Under the pieces are notes generated by a model. It was not told the DNA's origin. It searched no databases and saw nothing but the letters and a program-made list of their open reading frames with translations. Of a stretch of DNA of 64,000 nt, positions 23,237-35,600 are shown one piece after another. The stretch lies in the NCBI GenBank assembly GCA_038049695.1, contig CP142456.1, forward strand, positions 78,391,422 to 78,455,421, given 5' to 3'. Positions within the stretch are counted from its first letter, which is position 1. Each line of letters starts with the position of its first letter. The stretch comes from Cinnamomum chago. Taxonomy: Eukaryota > Streptophyta > Magnoliopsida > Laurales > Lauraceae. The translations under genes were made by a program, and so were the position numbers.

Positions 23237-23672
23237 TAGGGGTGTTCATGGGCTGAGCCACCCTGCCAGCCTGGGTCTGACTTTGGCCCGACTGCTTTGG
23301 GCCAAGTTTGGGCTAGGTTTTAGTACTCTGGTCATGTTTAGATTTTTTTTTAAAAAGTAAGAGGGCCCGATTAAGATTTGGACAGGGCTTTAGATTAAGT
23401 GGTAGAAAGCCGAATGCCCGCCATGATTAATATAGGATTTTAGGGTTTCTAAGGATTGACTCATTCCTGGTTGTAGGTGTATTATGGGTGTTTTGTTATT
23501 AATTGGGCTTGGGCCTAATTGACTAGATGAGCAAGATTGGACCTGACATGTTTGAGGTGGTCAGAGCTCATGCTAGGAATTTATGTCCCGTGTCAGATTA
23601 GGTTGGATATATGGACTGTATTTTTAAAGTTAAGTTGGGCCTGATTATGCCTGACCCATAAACATCATTATT
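23237..23672. mobile_element. hAT-type MITE, copy in duplicate C
   Basis: This is the inverted ortholog of the insertion at 2,114-2,525, starting TAGGGGTGTTCATGGG. Its presence in all three duplicates places the insertion before the split of C. Recognisable homology to A and B ends shortly after it, near 23,702. Confidence 0.65.
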
Positions 23673-23702
23673 CACCAGAATTTAACTGGAATTATTATAA
23701 GA

Positions 23703-23794
23703 AATAATTAGCAAAAGGTCCCTAAAATTGAATCTATCCAGCCTCCAAATAATTAGCAAAAGGTCCCTAAAATTAAATCTATTCAGCCTCCAGT
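23703..23794. repeat. Tandem duplication of about 46 bp
   Basis: Two adjacent units begin AATAATTAGCAAAAGG and differ at two or three positions. They lie just outside the end of duplicate C. The rest of the interval to 24,179 is AT-rich, with no supported gene. Confidence 0.8.
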
Positions 23795-24179
23795 CTAGGC
23801 AAATTCTTTTTAAGGGCTCTGGTTTAAGCAACTAAACTGTTTGCAGCCAGAGGTCCTTAGATACAATTTACATGACTGATTTACTCTTTCAGCCATTTTA
23901 GGAATAAAATTTTGAAATTTGAAATTTGAAATTTTGGATTATCCCTCTTTTTCATTTTGCATTATCCCTCTTCTTCTGGGGCAGCTGGGATTGCAACGGG
24001 TCTGTTTGTGCAGACACCATTTCAACGAAATTGGAGTGGGGGCTTTCGTTCAGAGAAGAAACCCATGATACCACTTGTTTAATGGTTGGCCACTTTTCAG
24101 TTGATGTGAACATTATTTTGGACGATTTCAATCACTGGATCATTGGATCTTGTCGTTGCTGATCCGTGCTTAATCAAAG

Positions 24180-26021
24180 GGTGGCTATCGTCTAGTCATG
24201 GAGTTTGGAAGTCTTGTGTGTGTTTTTCGGTCATGGTTTCTGCTCACATTGCCCCATTCAATGCTCTCACAGAAGGAACAATAGCACCAGGGAAGGGCGA
24301 TTTGGGATCCTATTTTTTCGGCCGGACCCCAAATCGCCGGAGGCGCCTCGTCTCGACCCCACATCTTCGCAGACGTAGTCGCCGCTGCCACTGCGCATCG
24401 ACGGAGAAGGAGGGTTGCCGCCGCTGTCGTTGTGCCATGACCGGAGAGGAAGGAGACCACCACTGGCAGCAGTGTCTTCTGGTTCTTGTTGCAGAACCAG
24501 AACGGGAACAGAAGAAGAACGTGGCCTGGACTCTGCAGCAGTTCCGAGTTGGGTCGAAGTCAGGTTCGACTTGATCGGGTTGTTTTTTCTGCTGGACCCC
24601 ACCTTGAGATCTGAACGTAGTCGAGGGTGCTGCGCCATCGCCTGAGAAAGAAGTTTATCTGAGTTTTAATAAATTTATATGAGTTTATGTCAAATTTATC
24701 TGAGATTTATATATTTTTTTTCAAATTTATTTGAGTTTTGCGCAAATTTATCTGAGTTCTCAAAACAAATTTATCTGAGTTCTAGACAAATTTATCTGAG
24801 TTTTTTGGCTAATTTATCTACATTTTGGAATAAATTTATCTGATTTCTGGACAAATTTATCTCAGTATTTGGCAAATTACTTTTTTATTTTTGAAAAATA
24901 TAGCTGACTTTCTGATAAATTTATCTCCATTTGGAAAATTTTAACTAAGTTTTTAAACTAAACTCAGGATGTTTTTTTTAATTTTATTTGCATTTTTTAA
25001 AATAAATTTAACTGAGTTTTGGCAAAAATACTTTAGTTTTTGGCAATTTTTTCTGAAATTCTGAAAATTGGGTTATCTTAGTTTTGGCAAATATATTTGC
25101 ATTTTTTAAATTTATTTACGTTTTTTTAATTTTATTTGCATCTTTTGAAATTTATTTACAATTTTTGAAATTTATTTTGATCTTTTGAAATTGATTTTCA
25201 TCGTTTGAAATTAATTTATATTTTTTTAAATTTATTTGGATCTTTTAAAATTTATTTGCATCTTTTTAAATTGATTGTCATCTTTTGAAATTTATTTATA
25301 TTTTTTGAAAATTATTTGGATCTTTTGTAATTTATTTGCTTCTTTTAAATTTTTCTACATTCTTTTGAAATTTATTGCATTTTTTGAAATTATTGCATTT
25401 TTTTATATTTATTTGCATTCTTTCGAATTTGTTTTGAGAACTCAGATAAATTTGCGCAAAACTCAAATAAATTTGAAAAAATATATATAAATCTCAAATA
25501 AATTTGACATAAACTCATATAAATTTATTAAAACTCAGATAAATTTCTTTCTCATGCAATGGCGCAGCACCCTCGACTACGTTCAGATCTCAAGGTGGGG
25601 TCCAGCAGAAAAAACAACCCGATCAAGTCAAACCTGACCTCGACCCAACTCGAAACTGCTGCAGAGTCCAGGCCACGTTCTTCTTCTGCTCCGTTCTGGT
25701 TCTGCAACAAGAACCAGAAGACACTGCTGCCAGTGGTGGTCTTTTTCCTCTCGGGTCACGGCACGATGGCAGCGGCGGCAACCCTCCTTCTCCGTCGATG
25801 CGCAGTGGTAGCGGCGACTGCGTCTGCGAAGATGTGGGGTCGAAACGAGACGAGACGTCTCCGGCGATTTGGGGTCCAGCCGAAAAAATAGGATCCCAAA
25901 TCGCCCTTCCCTGGTGCCATTGTTCCTTCTGTGAGAGCATTGAATGGGGCAATGTGAGCAGAAACCATGACCCAAAAACACACACAAGACTTCCAAACTC
26001 CATGACTAGACAATAGCCACC
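24180..26021. repeat. Large foldback: two ~595-bp inverted arms around an AT-rich loop
   Basis: The left arm (24,180-24,772) and right arm (25,426-26,021) are inverted copies with only scattered mismatches, starting GGTGGCTAT outside. The outer part of each arm is GC-rich and gene-like. The inner part and the 653-bp loop are AT-rich, built of degenerate TTTATCTGAG and AATTTATTTGCATC-type units. Several open frames in the arms mirror each other and match no family I know. No clear target duplication flanks it (TAATCAAAG against GTTGTCCTA). It may be a Foldback/MULE-like element with long terminal repeats or a local inverted duplication. A read-through transcript would form a very long hairpin. 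Confidence 0.85.
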
Positions 26022-26343
26022 GTTGTCCTACAAATATTGCAATTAACTTTTCACCCTGAATCCATTATATATGTAGCTTTAGAGTGACATAAGTCAAACA
26101 TTCAATGGGAACATGTGAGTTTGGTATCCCCTGTTTGGACGAAACAGGGGGCCGAAACCGGGGATCCTCTTCCGTGGTGGATTATACGTTGGCGACTTGT
26201 GATTTCTAATATCCTGACACACAAACTGAGTTTGGATGTATGTGAGATGTCACATCCATACTTGCAGTTGTGGGAGAATTTCTAATATCCTGGCCACTTT
26301 CTAAGATGTCACATCCAAACCACACGTTATGGGCAAAAGATGT

Positions 26344-26350
26344 TATATAA
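26344..26350 (+). promoter_or_regulatory. Candidate TATA box of the B3 gene
   Basis: TATATAA lies 117 bp upstream of the chosen ATG, a plausible distance for a short leader. Two ATGs, at 26,355 and 26,381, lie between it and the main start and are out of frame with it; the second makes a three-codon frame. The expected transcription start near 26,375 would leave at least the second within the leader. Confidence 0.4.
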
Positions 26351-26466
26351 TTCCATGCACTCTGTTCTTCTTCTAATTCCATGCAGTGCTAGATTCTCCT
26401 TCCAATTCCATCAACTCTGTTCTTCTACTTCCTGGGTTCCCTTTCTTTGTTATTCTTCTTCTTCAC

Positions 26467-26934
26467 ATGGAGCGGATTCGACTTGGGATTGGTGAGACCC
26501 TAGAGTTGGATCTTCTTGGGAAATTGAAGCACCGGCTGGACAACCACTCTCAACAGGAGGAGGAGGATCACCACAGGCCAGCAGTTTGGGATATTGTCAA
26601 GAGTCTGAAGAGGAGCGACGTCGGTAAGCTGTACAGGTTGGTGTTGCACCTTGACCACGTCAAGACTTTCTTCCCCGAGTGGGATTCTGTTAAGGTGGAG
26701 AGGATTGCAGATGAAGGGTTGCGAGTTCAGGTGCTTGTCAAAGATGTAGACACTGGATTCTCTTCTCATTGGGTGGTATTCCGCCGTTGGAAATCGAACA
26801 GATTATACGTGTTCCAATCTGGATGGAGCCGAGAATTCGTAGTCAGGAGGAACTTAAAGGAAGGAGATGAGATTGGATTGTGCTGGGACTCAAAGCAGTC
26901 GTGTTTCTTGTTTTCTGTTCTAATGCGTGCTTAA
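26467..26934 (+). CDS. Small B3-domain DNA-binding protein
   Basis: The 155-aa, single-exon gene encodes a likely nuclear plant transcription factor of the small, stand-alone B3 type. The N-terminal 40 residues include an acidic/His stretch (QQEEEDHH). The B3 fold spans about 45-153, with the DNA-contact arm LKRSDVGKLYRLVL (47-60), the core strand HWVVFRRW (101-108) and the second contact region WSREFVVRRNLKEGDEIGL (120-138). There are no auxin-response or AP2 domains, so it is not an ARF or RAV. The frame extends upstream without an ATG; ATG at 26,467 is the first in-frame start. It lies about 450 bp from the foldback and is the only gene between duplicates C and B. Confidence 0.85.
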   Translation: MERIRLGIGETLELDLLGKLKHRLDNHSQQEEEDHHRPAVWDIVKSLKRSDVGKLYRLVLHLDHVKTFFPEWDSVKVERIADEGLRVQVLVKDVDTGFSSHWVVFRRWKSNRLYVFQSGWSREFVVRRNLKEGDEIGLCWDSKQSCFLFSVLMRA

Positions 26935-28968
26935 AAGACTAGCCATTGCTTGCTTCAGCGAGTGTTTTCATTCATGTTACAGTCGTTCACTTAAGCTCAT
27001 GTTTTGTTCTGTCATTATTTCTAATGAAGAGAGACATATTTGTCAGTTGTGAATGAATTCTATAATTCTTGTCAAGAATAATGTTTATTGTATTAGATCG
27101 TCGTCAATTCCATTGATTTATTATACTGAAGATGCTGAATGTGTTCGTACTTTCAAATGATGGTGCATTAGAGGGTGCACATTTGAGTTGTCAATCTTTT
27201 CTTTTCAAAAGTAACTGATGGAATTTTACCTGTTAATGGATGATTATAGCCATTGATTTCATGTTCCAAATGATCTCTCGGTGATTACTAACAACAGATG
27301 GTAACCAAGTGATTTCCAGTTACACAGCCCTTGCTTGGTAATTCAATTGGAGATCACTTGGCAATCATCTATTTCTGTTCGTAGTAAGTTCCAACAGAGG
27401 TAAGAAACAAGGCTCTCAATGAAATAATTCAAATCTTCTAAATCAGCATTACTCAGCACCCAACTGCTGTGAATTTGCTATAAAAGACTGCACAGTTTCC
27501 AGTTCCAGTCGTACAAATTGGTTATGTGTTGCGGATTCTGAGATGTTGAATGCATTGGCCAATCGTTGAGTGTTTTGTCCAGAGGACTCGTGTAGATTCA
27601 ACTTGGCTGGGCTTCGGCTCACGCTCAACTCGAGCTTAGCTCACCCACTAGTTGAGTTTAAGCTAGAGCCTATTTTGCTGAACCTGACTTGAGTTCGAAA
27701 AAGCACTTTTGGGTTAATATTATAAATGAGGCTGAGGCCAATCTTGCCTCGTTGATTCCTAACCCAAGCTCAAACCCAGCTCATGGATAATGAGCCCGAG
27801 TAAAAACAAGTCGAATAAAGGGATCAAAGTCAAGCTCAAGCTTGAGCTCTGTTTACAAACCTATAGGCTATAGTTATGCATTCAGGTGGCCCCACATCAA
27901 AGTCTCGCATCATGAACACCAATTTCAAACAACTTACTCAGTCCCTCTTAATCACACAAATCACCCCAAATTGAAGTAGATTATGTTCTCTTTCCATTGA
28001 TGTCTTAACCTATTTTTTATTGCACGCTTCACACTTATATGGGCAAAAAATGAATTGGAAAGTTGAACTAACATCTATACCACATACCTTGCGATTCCTG
28101 GATGATAAACATGGATAATTTTTGCTTTGTTTTAGCTTTCTATATTTCGATACACCCTGGCCAACACTCTCATCGCCTCCTTGTTGCCAACACACTTATT
28201 GTTGAGTGGTGTTGGCACCTTTGTTTCATACATATACATTCCTGTGTCCTCCAAGTTAAAAAGTATCAATCCAGGCCAGTAGTCCAAGAAAAAATGCATT
28301 CTTTGCTTCAATTTTCTTTCTTAGAACTATGTAGGGACCCATGTGACATGTTTGAGAAGCAAATTTGATCTAAGGAAAAAAGAAGTGAACCAATTGAGTA
28401 ACCATTTACCAAAGATCAGCCTCATATCTTGAAAGCCAATTCCATAGTCTTATATCAGATGATTAGAAACTTTTAATGGGCCAAATCTTTGTAAATGTAT
28501 TTTCTAATGTTTACTAGCAATAAGATTGTTCGAACAAGCATGTAAAGCAGTCCATTTTTGCTGGCAACTGAGGATCTTCATTCTTTCCAACTAGATTTGT
28601 ATCTTGTTCTCTTACTACCCTCGATGATCACATCTCTAAATGATCCACCGGCTGGAATTATTGGAAAAACATACTCCTGGTGGGACACGATGACAACCAA
28701 CAAGTATGGCCCAGGAGTCCGCAACATCTTCCAGATTGCACCACTCAATGAGTGGGAGTCCGGATCCTCTGTCGCGGATGATACACGGTAACCGTGAGTA
28801 GTTGAATCCTGTGTCGCCACATCGGCAAAAAGCCAGCTCAGCACCCATTCACCGGAGACACCCACTTACAACACTCTAATGGTTTACATGACATAAAGAT
28901 ATATTAGAGGTTTTTTTGATAAATATTGAAAATATACATCCAAAAACCAAAATCTCACAAATAAAGCC
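26935..28968. other. Spacer downstream of the B3 gene
   Basis: The first few hundred bases are probably the B3 3' untranslated region. Near 27,590-27,870 a segment rich in GAGCTC/CTCGAG motifs, ending TTTACAAACCTA, resembles a decayed hAT-type MITE, but I could not fix its target duplication. A GC-rich stretch at 28,560-28,870 has open frames on both strands that I do not recognise. Confidence 0.5.
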
Positions 28969-28976
28969 CTCCCAAA

Positions 28977-29458
28977 TGGGGTTGCAAATATGTATCTGAT
29001 TTTCTAATTACCTGGCAATTCCTATCCGCAAAAAAATCGGTCTGAAATCCATTTTAGGTTCCGATTGATAAACGGGTCTAGTTCCGGGACCCGGCATATG
29101 AGTTTTTGATATTGCAGATTATACCTTAAAATTAAATAAAAAATTAGACATTTTTATGTATAATAATGGAGGTAGTAGACTTGATACACTGTCATAAGTT
29201 GAATGATATTCTTATTTTAAGAAAAATGAAGAATAAAGAGAAATTAGTAATAATTTTGAAACTAGATTTCAATCCTCTAGGTGGACCTGGTTCCGAACTC
29301 GGAATCGGATTTTCTTATTGGAATCGGGTCTACAACTGACAAAATAGGTTCCGAATCAAAATCAGATCCGGAACTAGAACCATTATTTATAAACGGATCC
29401 AGATCCAAGTCCAAATCCACTATGGATTCGATCTAGAACCATCCCGTTTGCAATCCTA
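28977..29458. mobile_element. hAT-type MITE, full copy in duplicate B
   Basis: This 482-bp non-coding element starts TGGGGTTGCAAAT and ends TTTGCAATCCTA. It has a perfect 8-bp target duplication, CTCCCAAA, at 28,969-28,976 and 29,459-29,466. The duplicate A copy is cut by the window edge. The A/B duplication therefore extends at least from within this element to the upstream DLST intron. Confidence 0.85.
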
Positions 29459-31252
29459 CTCCCAAATAAACCCCTCCCTCTCAAATATACAAAAACCAAA
29501 ATCCCCCAAATAAAGCCCTCCCTCTCAAATCCCTTTCCTCTTCCCCAGAGGTGGAGCTTTCGGAGCCGTGGGAGGCTGAGGACTGTTGCCTCGCCGGATA
29601 AAGAGAGGTAGCTTGGAAGCCATCTGCTGTGTGTTTGAGGGAGAGGTGGATGTCTTGGAGCTCCTTCTGTTCTTGTTTGCCTCCATGGATTGGAGACCAC
29701 CTGGTTTCTTCGAATGCTTGGGATCGAGCGGATCGGAAGGGATGATCCTTGGCATTCATTAGATGCACTAGATGGTTATGATCCATTAGATGCATCGCCA
29801 TTCCTCACCAAAGAAAAGAAATTTTACAAAACCAGACATGCAAAAATTAGTGATGGTCTGGTGTAATGTGCTCAGATGAATACTGATAGAATGTGAACGA
29901 ATTTATACAGACAATGTTTTTTTTTTTTTTTATTAAAACCCTAAGGACTGACATCTGACAAGGTTTCAGGCGAGCACAAAATCAGCAGATGGCCTTTGGT
30001 GCCTCAAGAATTCTTAGGTCATGCTAAGAAAAAGACCAAAGGATGAACTCTCCGGATAACAACATCAAAAGAAAGGAAGAAAAGGTATCTCAATACTCAA
30101 TCTAAGAAGCTGCTGCTGATCGATAGCATGCTCTCTTCGCTGCACGAACAGTATTATCGACCTGGAAAGAATATGTCCAGGAAAGAATAAACTTATTATG
30201 TGAAGTTTTCGAGATAACAATGTTAATATAGTTTTGGACTTCATTTTAGTCTGGCTTGTAAAACGAAAAGTTTCGGCCGATTCGGGATTCCAGTAAAAAA
30301 ACTTAAAATTATACTTCGAAAAAAATATAACATAATATATATACATATATAAGTAAAAAAAATAAAAAAGATAATAAATATAAATTTAATCCATTATAAT
30401 AATTTTTTTGGAATTATATTTTGTGAAAATATAAGAAATACAAAATATATATGTGTAAAAAAAAGTAAAAAAAATTAATTATGCAAAATTTCATTTTTGC
30501 CAAAATCTTGAATTTCGGTCGAAATTGACCGAAATTCAAACCGAAAAGTTTTGACCGAAACGAAACGAAATTAATAACTATGATTAGTGAGAGTAAAATA
30601 AAGTAGAAAAAGTAGGGTCAAACCCCTATTTCATGCTACATCAGTTTTAGTGTACTTTTACATCTTCCATCTAAACACTCCAAAGTAAAATATAGAACCT
30701 CTTTCTTCACCAAAATCTAAAGAGTTTATGTCTAAATTCTCCAAAAGATGTCTCCTAAAGGTAGAATTCTTGAATCCTCATATTAGGTTAAACATCTACA
30801 AACGCATAAAAGATGAAATTTTAAGAATTTTAAAAGTTATTTGAGACATTTTAGGTAAAATCTGAAATTTTAACAAAAAAAGAAAAAACATTTCAAATGC
30901 CATAGAGGACAGGTAATCACAAGGCTATCACTGTGGGTAGGATACTTGCCCCCAAGCTCTACCCAAGGATCAATCTGTAAGTGGGCAGGTTTCCTTCATC
31001 CCTCTTGGTCATCAGGCCAACCTGGCAAAAAAAAAAAAAAAGAGAAGAGAGAGAGAGAGAGAGAGAGAAGGAATAAGTCATCACATAATGTCTATGAATT
31101 TCCCACATTACTAATTCCCGTGAGGAATTCTAGTAAAAGAATAGGCCCATTATGTCACATAAACCCCTTTTTACTCCTCTTCTACTCCACTTCCTGTTGA
31201 ACAAACAAAGAATTTAAAAAGAATTATAATAATTACAGCTTTCTTCTGGTGA
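29459..31252. other. 3' flank of DLST in duplicate B
   Basis: This is the counterpart of 364-2,113. It includes the small open frame at 29,525-29,755 (minus strand) that also exists in A, and a shorter A/GA tract near 31,026-31,068. About 40 bp near 30,935-30,975 are absent from A. No other gene is seen. Confidence 0.7.
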
Positions 31253-31666
31253 ATAATGATTGTTTATGGGACATGCAATAAGGCCCGACTTAACTTTAAA
31301 AATACAGGCCATATCTCCAACCTAATCTGACACGGGACATACAGACATGTCAGGTCCAATCTTGCTCAGCAAGTCAATTAGGCCCAAGCCCAATTAATAA
31401 CAAAACACCTATATAATACACCTACAACCAGGAATGAGTTAATCCTTAGAAACCCTGAAACCCTATATTATTCATGGCGGGCATCCGGCTTTCTACCACA
31501 TAATCTAAGCCCTGTCCAAATTTTAATCGGGCCCTCTTACTTTAAAAAAAAAAAAAATATTCTAAACATGACCAGAGTACTAAAACCTAGCCCAAACTTG
31601 GCCCTAAGCAGTCGGGAAAAAGTCAGACCCAGGCTAGCAGGGTGGCTCAGCCCATAAACACCCGTA
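31253..31666. mobile_element. hAT-type MITE, copy in duplicate B
   Basis: This is the ortholog of 2,114-2,525 at the same position relative to DLST, with the same ends and flanks. The interval from 31,667 to 32,685 that follows is 3' flank and untranslated region of the intact DLST gene, with no further gene. Confidence 0.65.
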
Positions 31667-32685
31667 ACGGGTGAGAACAATCTACGCAAAGTACTGTATG
31701 AATTTGCCTGTAGGGTCCACTTAGGATCAAGGCAATTGTGGAGGAGGTTAGGAATAGAAAGATTTCAATAAGAATTAAGCGTTCACAAAATATCGACTCC
31801 ATCTCCACTAGGTCACAACCTACACCCTTTATGTAAGGCCCTGAGTTTGCTCATGTGAGGCCAGGGTTACATGATTGCTAGTATTGAACTCATGGCTCCC
31901 CGCGAACCAGCAATGGCCAAAAACTAGACCACTTGGCCTGCAAATACACATTTATGACCTGATTGTTTCATGTAATTGAATTCCTATGAAATCTAAAACT
32001 ATGTCTTCGTAAATATCTATGAATTGTTATATAAACAAAATGAAGGAATCTGACATGAATATTCAAAAATGACCATCAAGTAACCTCCCAAAGGAAATTG
32101 AATCCAGGGAAGATGGAAATGAATATCCAGCCATCATCACATTAATTCAAATCTTACAGGAAAGTTAAAGACCTCATCTACATCACTACCTTATATCCTT
32201 CATCCCTCACCACCTCTTAAACAATCCTTCAATGGAACTCATCTGACCATGAATTCCTATATATTCTATGCAAAGAAACAGGCCCTCAATGGTTTTCTCG
32301 TAAAGCAAAAACAGATGAAAATGAAAAAGTACTATGAAATACCTATATATGCATAGATTTCAATAGGTGAAAATGGAATGTATTGATTAATCAATCATCA
32401 AAGTGAAAAACGTCATGGATACAACTTTGGAATAGTTGAATTGCTTGAAAATATACACGAGAAATACTAGATGGAACAGCACTTTTAGGCGTCGCAGCCA
32501 TGATGAGATGTAAAGGTTTCTCTCATTGCCAAATTCAGTCACAGTAGCCTGCAACAGTACAACTCATTGGCAGAGAGACTTTATCAATAGAAATAAAACT
32601 TACAAAACTTTTAGACCGATGCAACAAGAATTGAAGTATGCCATCAAAAGCCATGGAATGCAAGTAGTAATCCAGTGGCTTTTGT

Positions 32686-35600
32686 TCACACATCAAGCAG
32701 AAGCTTGCGAGGGTCTTCAACGACATCCTTAATACGACGAAGGAAAAAGACTGCCTCTCTCCCGTCAATAAGCCGATGATCGTATGTTAGTGAAAGGTAC
32801 ATCATTGGCCTTGGAACAACGTTTCCACCAACAACCATCGGACGAATCACAGTTGAATGCATACCGAGGATGGCCGACTGCGTGAGGTGGTTCATGATTA
32901 GTGCCAAATCCTCAATTAAAAAAAGGGAAACAAGAGATAGAAAGGGGGCATACTTGTGGTGGATTGATGATTGGTGTACTCAAAAGGCTTCCATAGACTC
33001 CACCGTTGGATATTGTAAATGACCCTCCTGCCATCTCATCAATAGATATTGTGCCATCGTTTGCTTTCTTCGCAAGAGTACTGATCTCCTTCTCTATTTC
33101 AGCAAAATTCATTTTATCTGCATTTCGGATAACTGGGACAACAAGGCCCTGAAAAGAATCGGTAGACTCCGTAAGCAACCCAAATTTTCTTATGTCCAAG
33201 CACTAAGATGCAATATGCAGCAAGTTCTATCTTTACAGTGAAGAGCTAAACAGCAAATCATCCATGAATTATGGTTGAGAAGTTTTCTTTATGAAGAAAG
33301 AAAAGATATCAATAGATAGAGTCCTTACTGCTACACTGGCAATCAATTGAGCATGAAAGCTTAGCTTAATTAGGTGTTCTGCAATTTATGATTGGTACAG
33401 TGACAGCCACCTCATGTGGAAAATGGGTTGATGATAACATCCCTTTTCATTCCATATAAAGAAGAGGATAGCAAACACAGATGCAATTATTGGATAGTCC
33501 ATACTAACTTCATTTTTGTACGGACCAGAAGTATATCTCAAGGATTATACACATGTTCTACCCATGGTTAACTTTGTAAAACAGTATATGCCTAACCAGA
33601 GTGGACTATTGTAGAAAAAATGACAATATTAGTAAGAACGATAAATGGAAATTCTGAATTTTCAATTGGTAGCAGGCAAAAAGTCCCTGTGCAGCTCTGA
33701 CATTTGATTTTAGAGCCTTCAGACTCATTAGGAACATTTAGAACGGGATAGCAACTTTAAGTTAAACAAAAACTAAATGGATGGGAAAATGACACACCTT
33801 CGGTGTACCAACAGCAATGCTGATATCTATATATTCTCTATATATGATATCTTCACCATCAATGACTGCATTTACAATGGGTTGATTCTGAAGTCCACTA
33901 ACTGCACCCTAAAGAAACAGAGGAATGAGAGTCAACCCATCAACTAAGGGTTGAACTGCAAATATCACACATATACGATACCTTCACAAATCCTGACATG
34001 AGTCCCAACTTCACCCCATGCTTTTCAAAAAAGGCATCTTTGTAATCAGAACGAAGCTTCATCAAGTTAGTCCTATACCATGAAACATAGGAATGAATGC
34101 ATCCAGAAACAATCTGATCATTGGATTAATACCTACAGAAAAACTTCAAGGACAATCTTATCATTGGATCCCTCCATTACATGCTAATTATTTTTAAGAT
34201 TTTTTTATTTTTATTTTATTTATTAATTTATTTTTGGATTAGAGTCAATGTTTGGAACACACATCCATAAAGTTTATGACTTTTCCCATAAGAACTTTGT
34301 AGCTTATGAGGGCAATTGCATTACAAGGTTTTTGCAGCAACCAAGTTACATAGTGACTTGGTTTATGAGTAGGTAGGAATACCCAAATGGTTGAACTCCC
34401 AAAATAAGTGCAAACCAAGTTACTTGCACTATGTTTACATGGATCCAAACAGGTCCTTTGAAAAAACAAATATGGGGAAAACCCCTGCAACAGCAGATGA
34501 AACATGCATATCCTATAACTGGTTGCAGTTTAGACAAAAGGTGGAAAGGGTTCACTGTTGCAACCACCAGCTTGAGGGTTTGAGTGATGTTACCCCATCA
34601 AGAAAAGATGATTGGCTGTAGTTCATAACATGCTACATCATATGAATCAACATAGCCTAAATTTATTTATATCATTTAAGTATACTTGTAAAAATGAGAT
34701 TTTACAAGCAGGTGACTCATGAGTCATGAATAAAGGGAAGACACACTCCATCCAAAGGGAGTAAGACAATTGAAATCAGTAACTTACATGTCCACCTCAT
34801 TGAATGTTGTAAGCATTGCAAATGTGTTTTGAGAGTCCTTCAAGCGTGTAGCAACCCTTTTTCTAAGTCTAGTCATAGGAACCTGAAATAACTCATTTTA
34901 AAAAAACATTGAAACAACAATGAGGCTTTCCACACATTACGTTTCAAGTGTAACGATGAAAGATTTTGCAAACTATACATTGATATAAATGGTAGCAGTT
35001 TAGAATTACCCTCCTCTCCCTTTCCTTGGGAGGAAGCTGAGGTTCTGTAGCTGAGGGTTTGGGAGGAGCAGGGGAAGGAGCTTTAGGCTTTTCTGCTTTG
35101 GAGGCTTCTGCTTTAGACTTTTTCTTCTCCACTACCTCCTTTTCTGCGGGAGGAGAAGGCAGAACAACATCCTCAGATTTCTTCGTAGATGGGGCCTTTG
35201 ATATACTGCTGCCAGACTTTGAAATGACAGCAACCTTGGTTCCAGGAACTACAGTATCGCCTTCCTTGGCTACAAACTACAAATACAAACAAGTATCAAC
35301 ACTACTACATTTGTAAATCTATACACTTAAAAAAAAAACTTGGAAAATAGTAACAGTGGAATATTATAAACAATCATGCTAATGATTTTTTTTTTTTTTT
35401 TCCTTTACCTTCTCAATAATTCCAGCTTCAGGACTTGCAACATCAATGGTCACCTGAGAGAAGAGACAGTTGAAGTATTATAAGAAGCATTTCTCCTTAG
35501 ATAGCCATGGGTTCATATATCGGTATCAGATTGAACATTCCCAGGCAACAAACCAATATGTATCAGCTGCATCAGTGATGAGGGTCAGCATGATAAAGTT

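Noticed and set aside
24143-24574. 143-codon open frame in the left foldback arm as a gene
   Set aside because: Several overlapping frames stay open on both strands because of GC-rich composition, and no family is recognised.
26386-26466. Longer N-terminus for the B3 protein
   Set aside because: The extension begins at a GTG, not an ATG. The first in-frame ATG is 26,467, and the extra residues would add only a non-conserved hydrophobic stretch.
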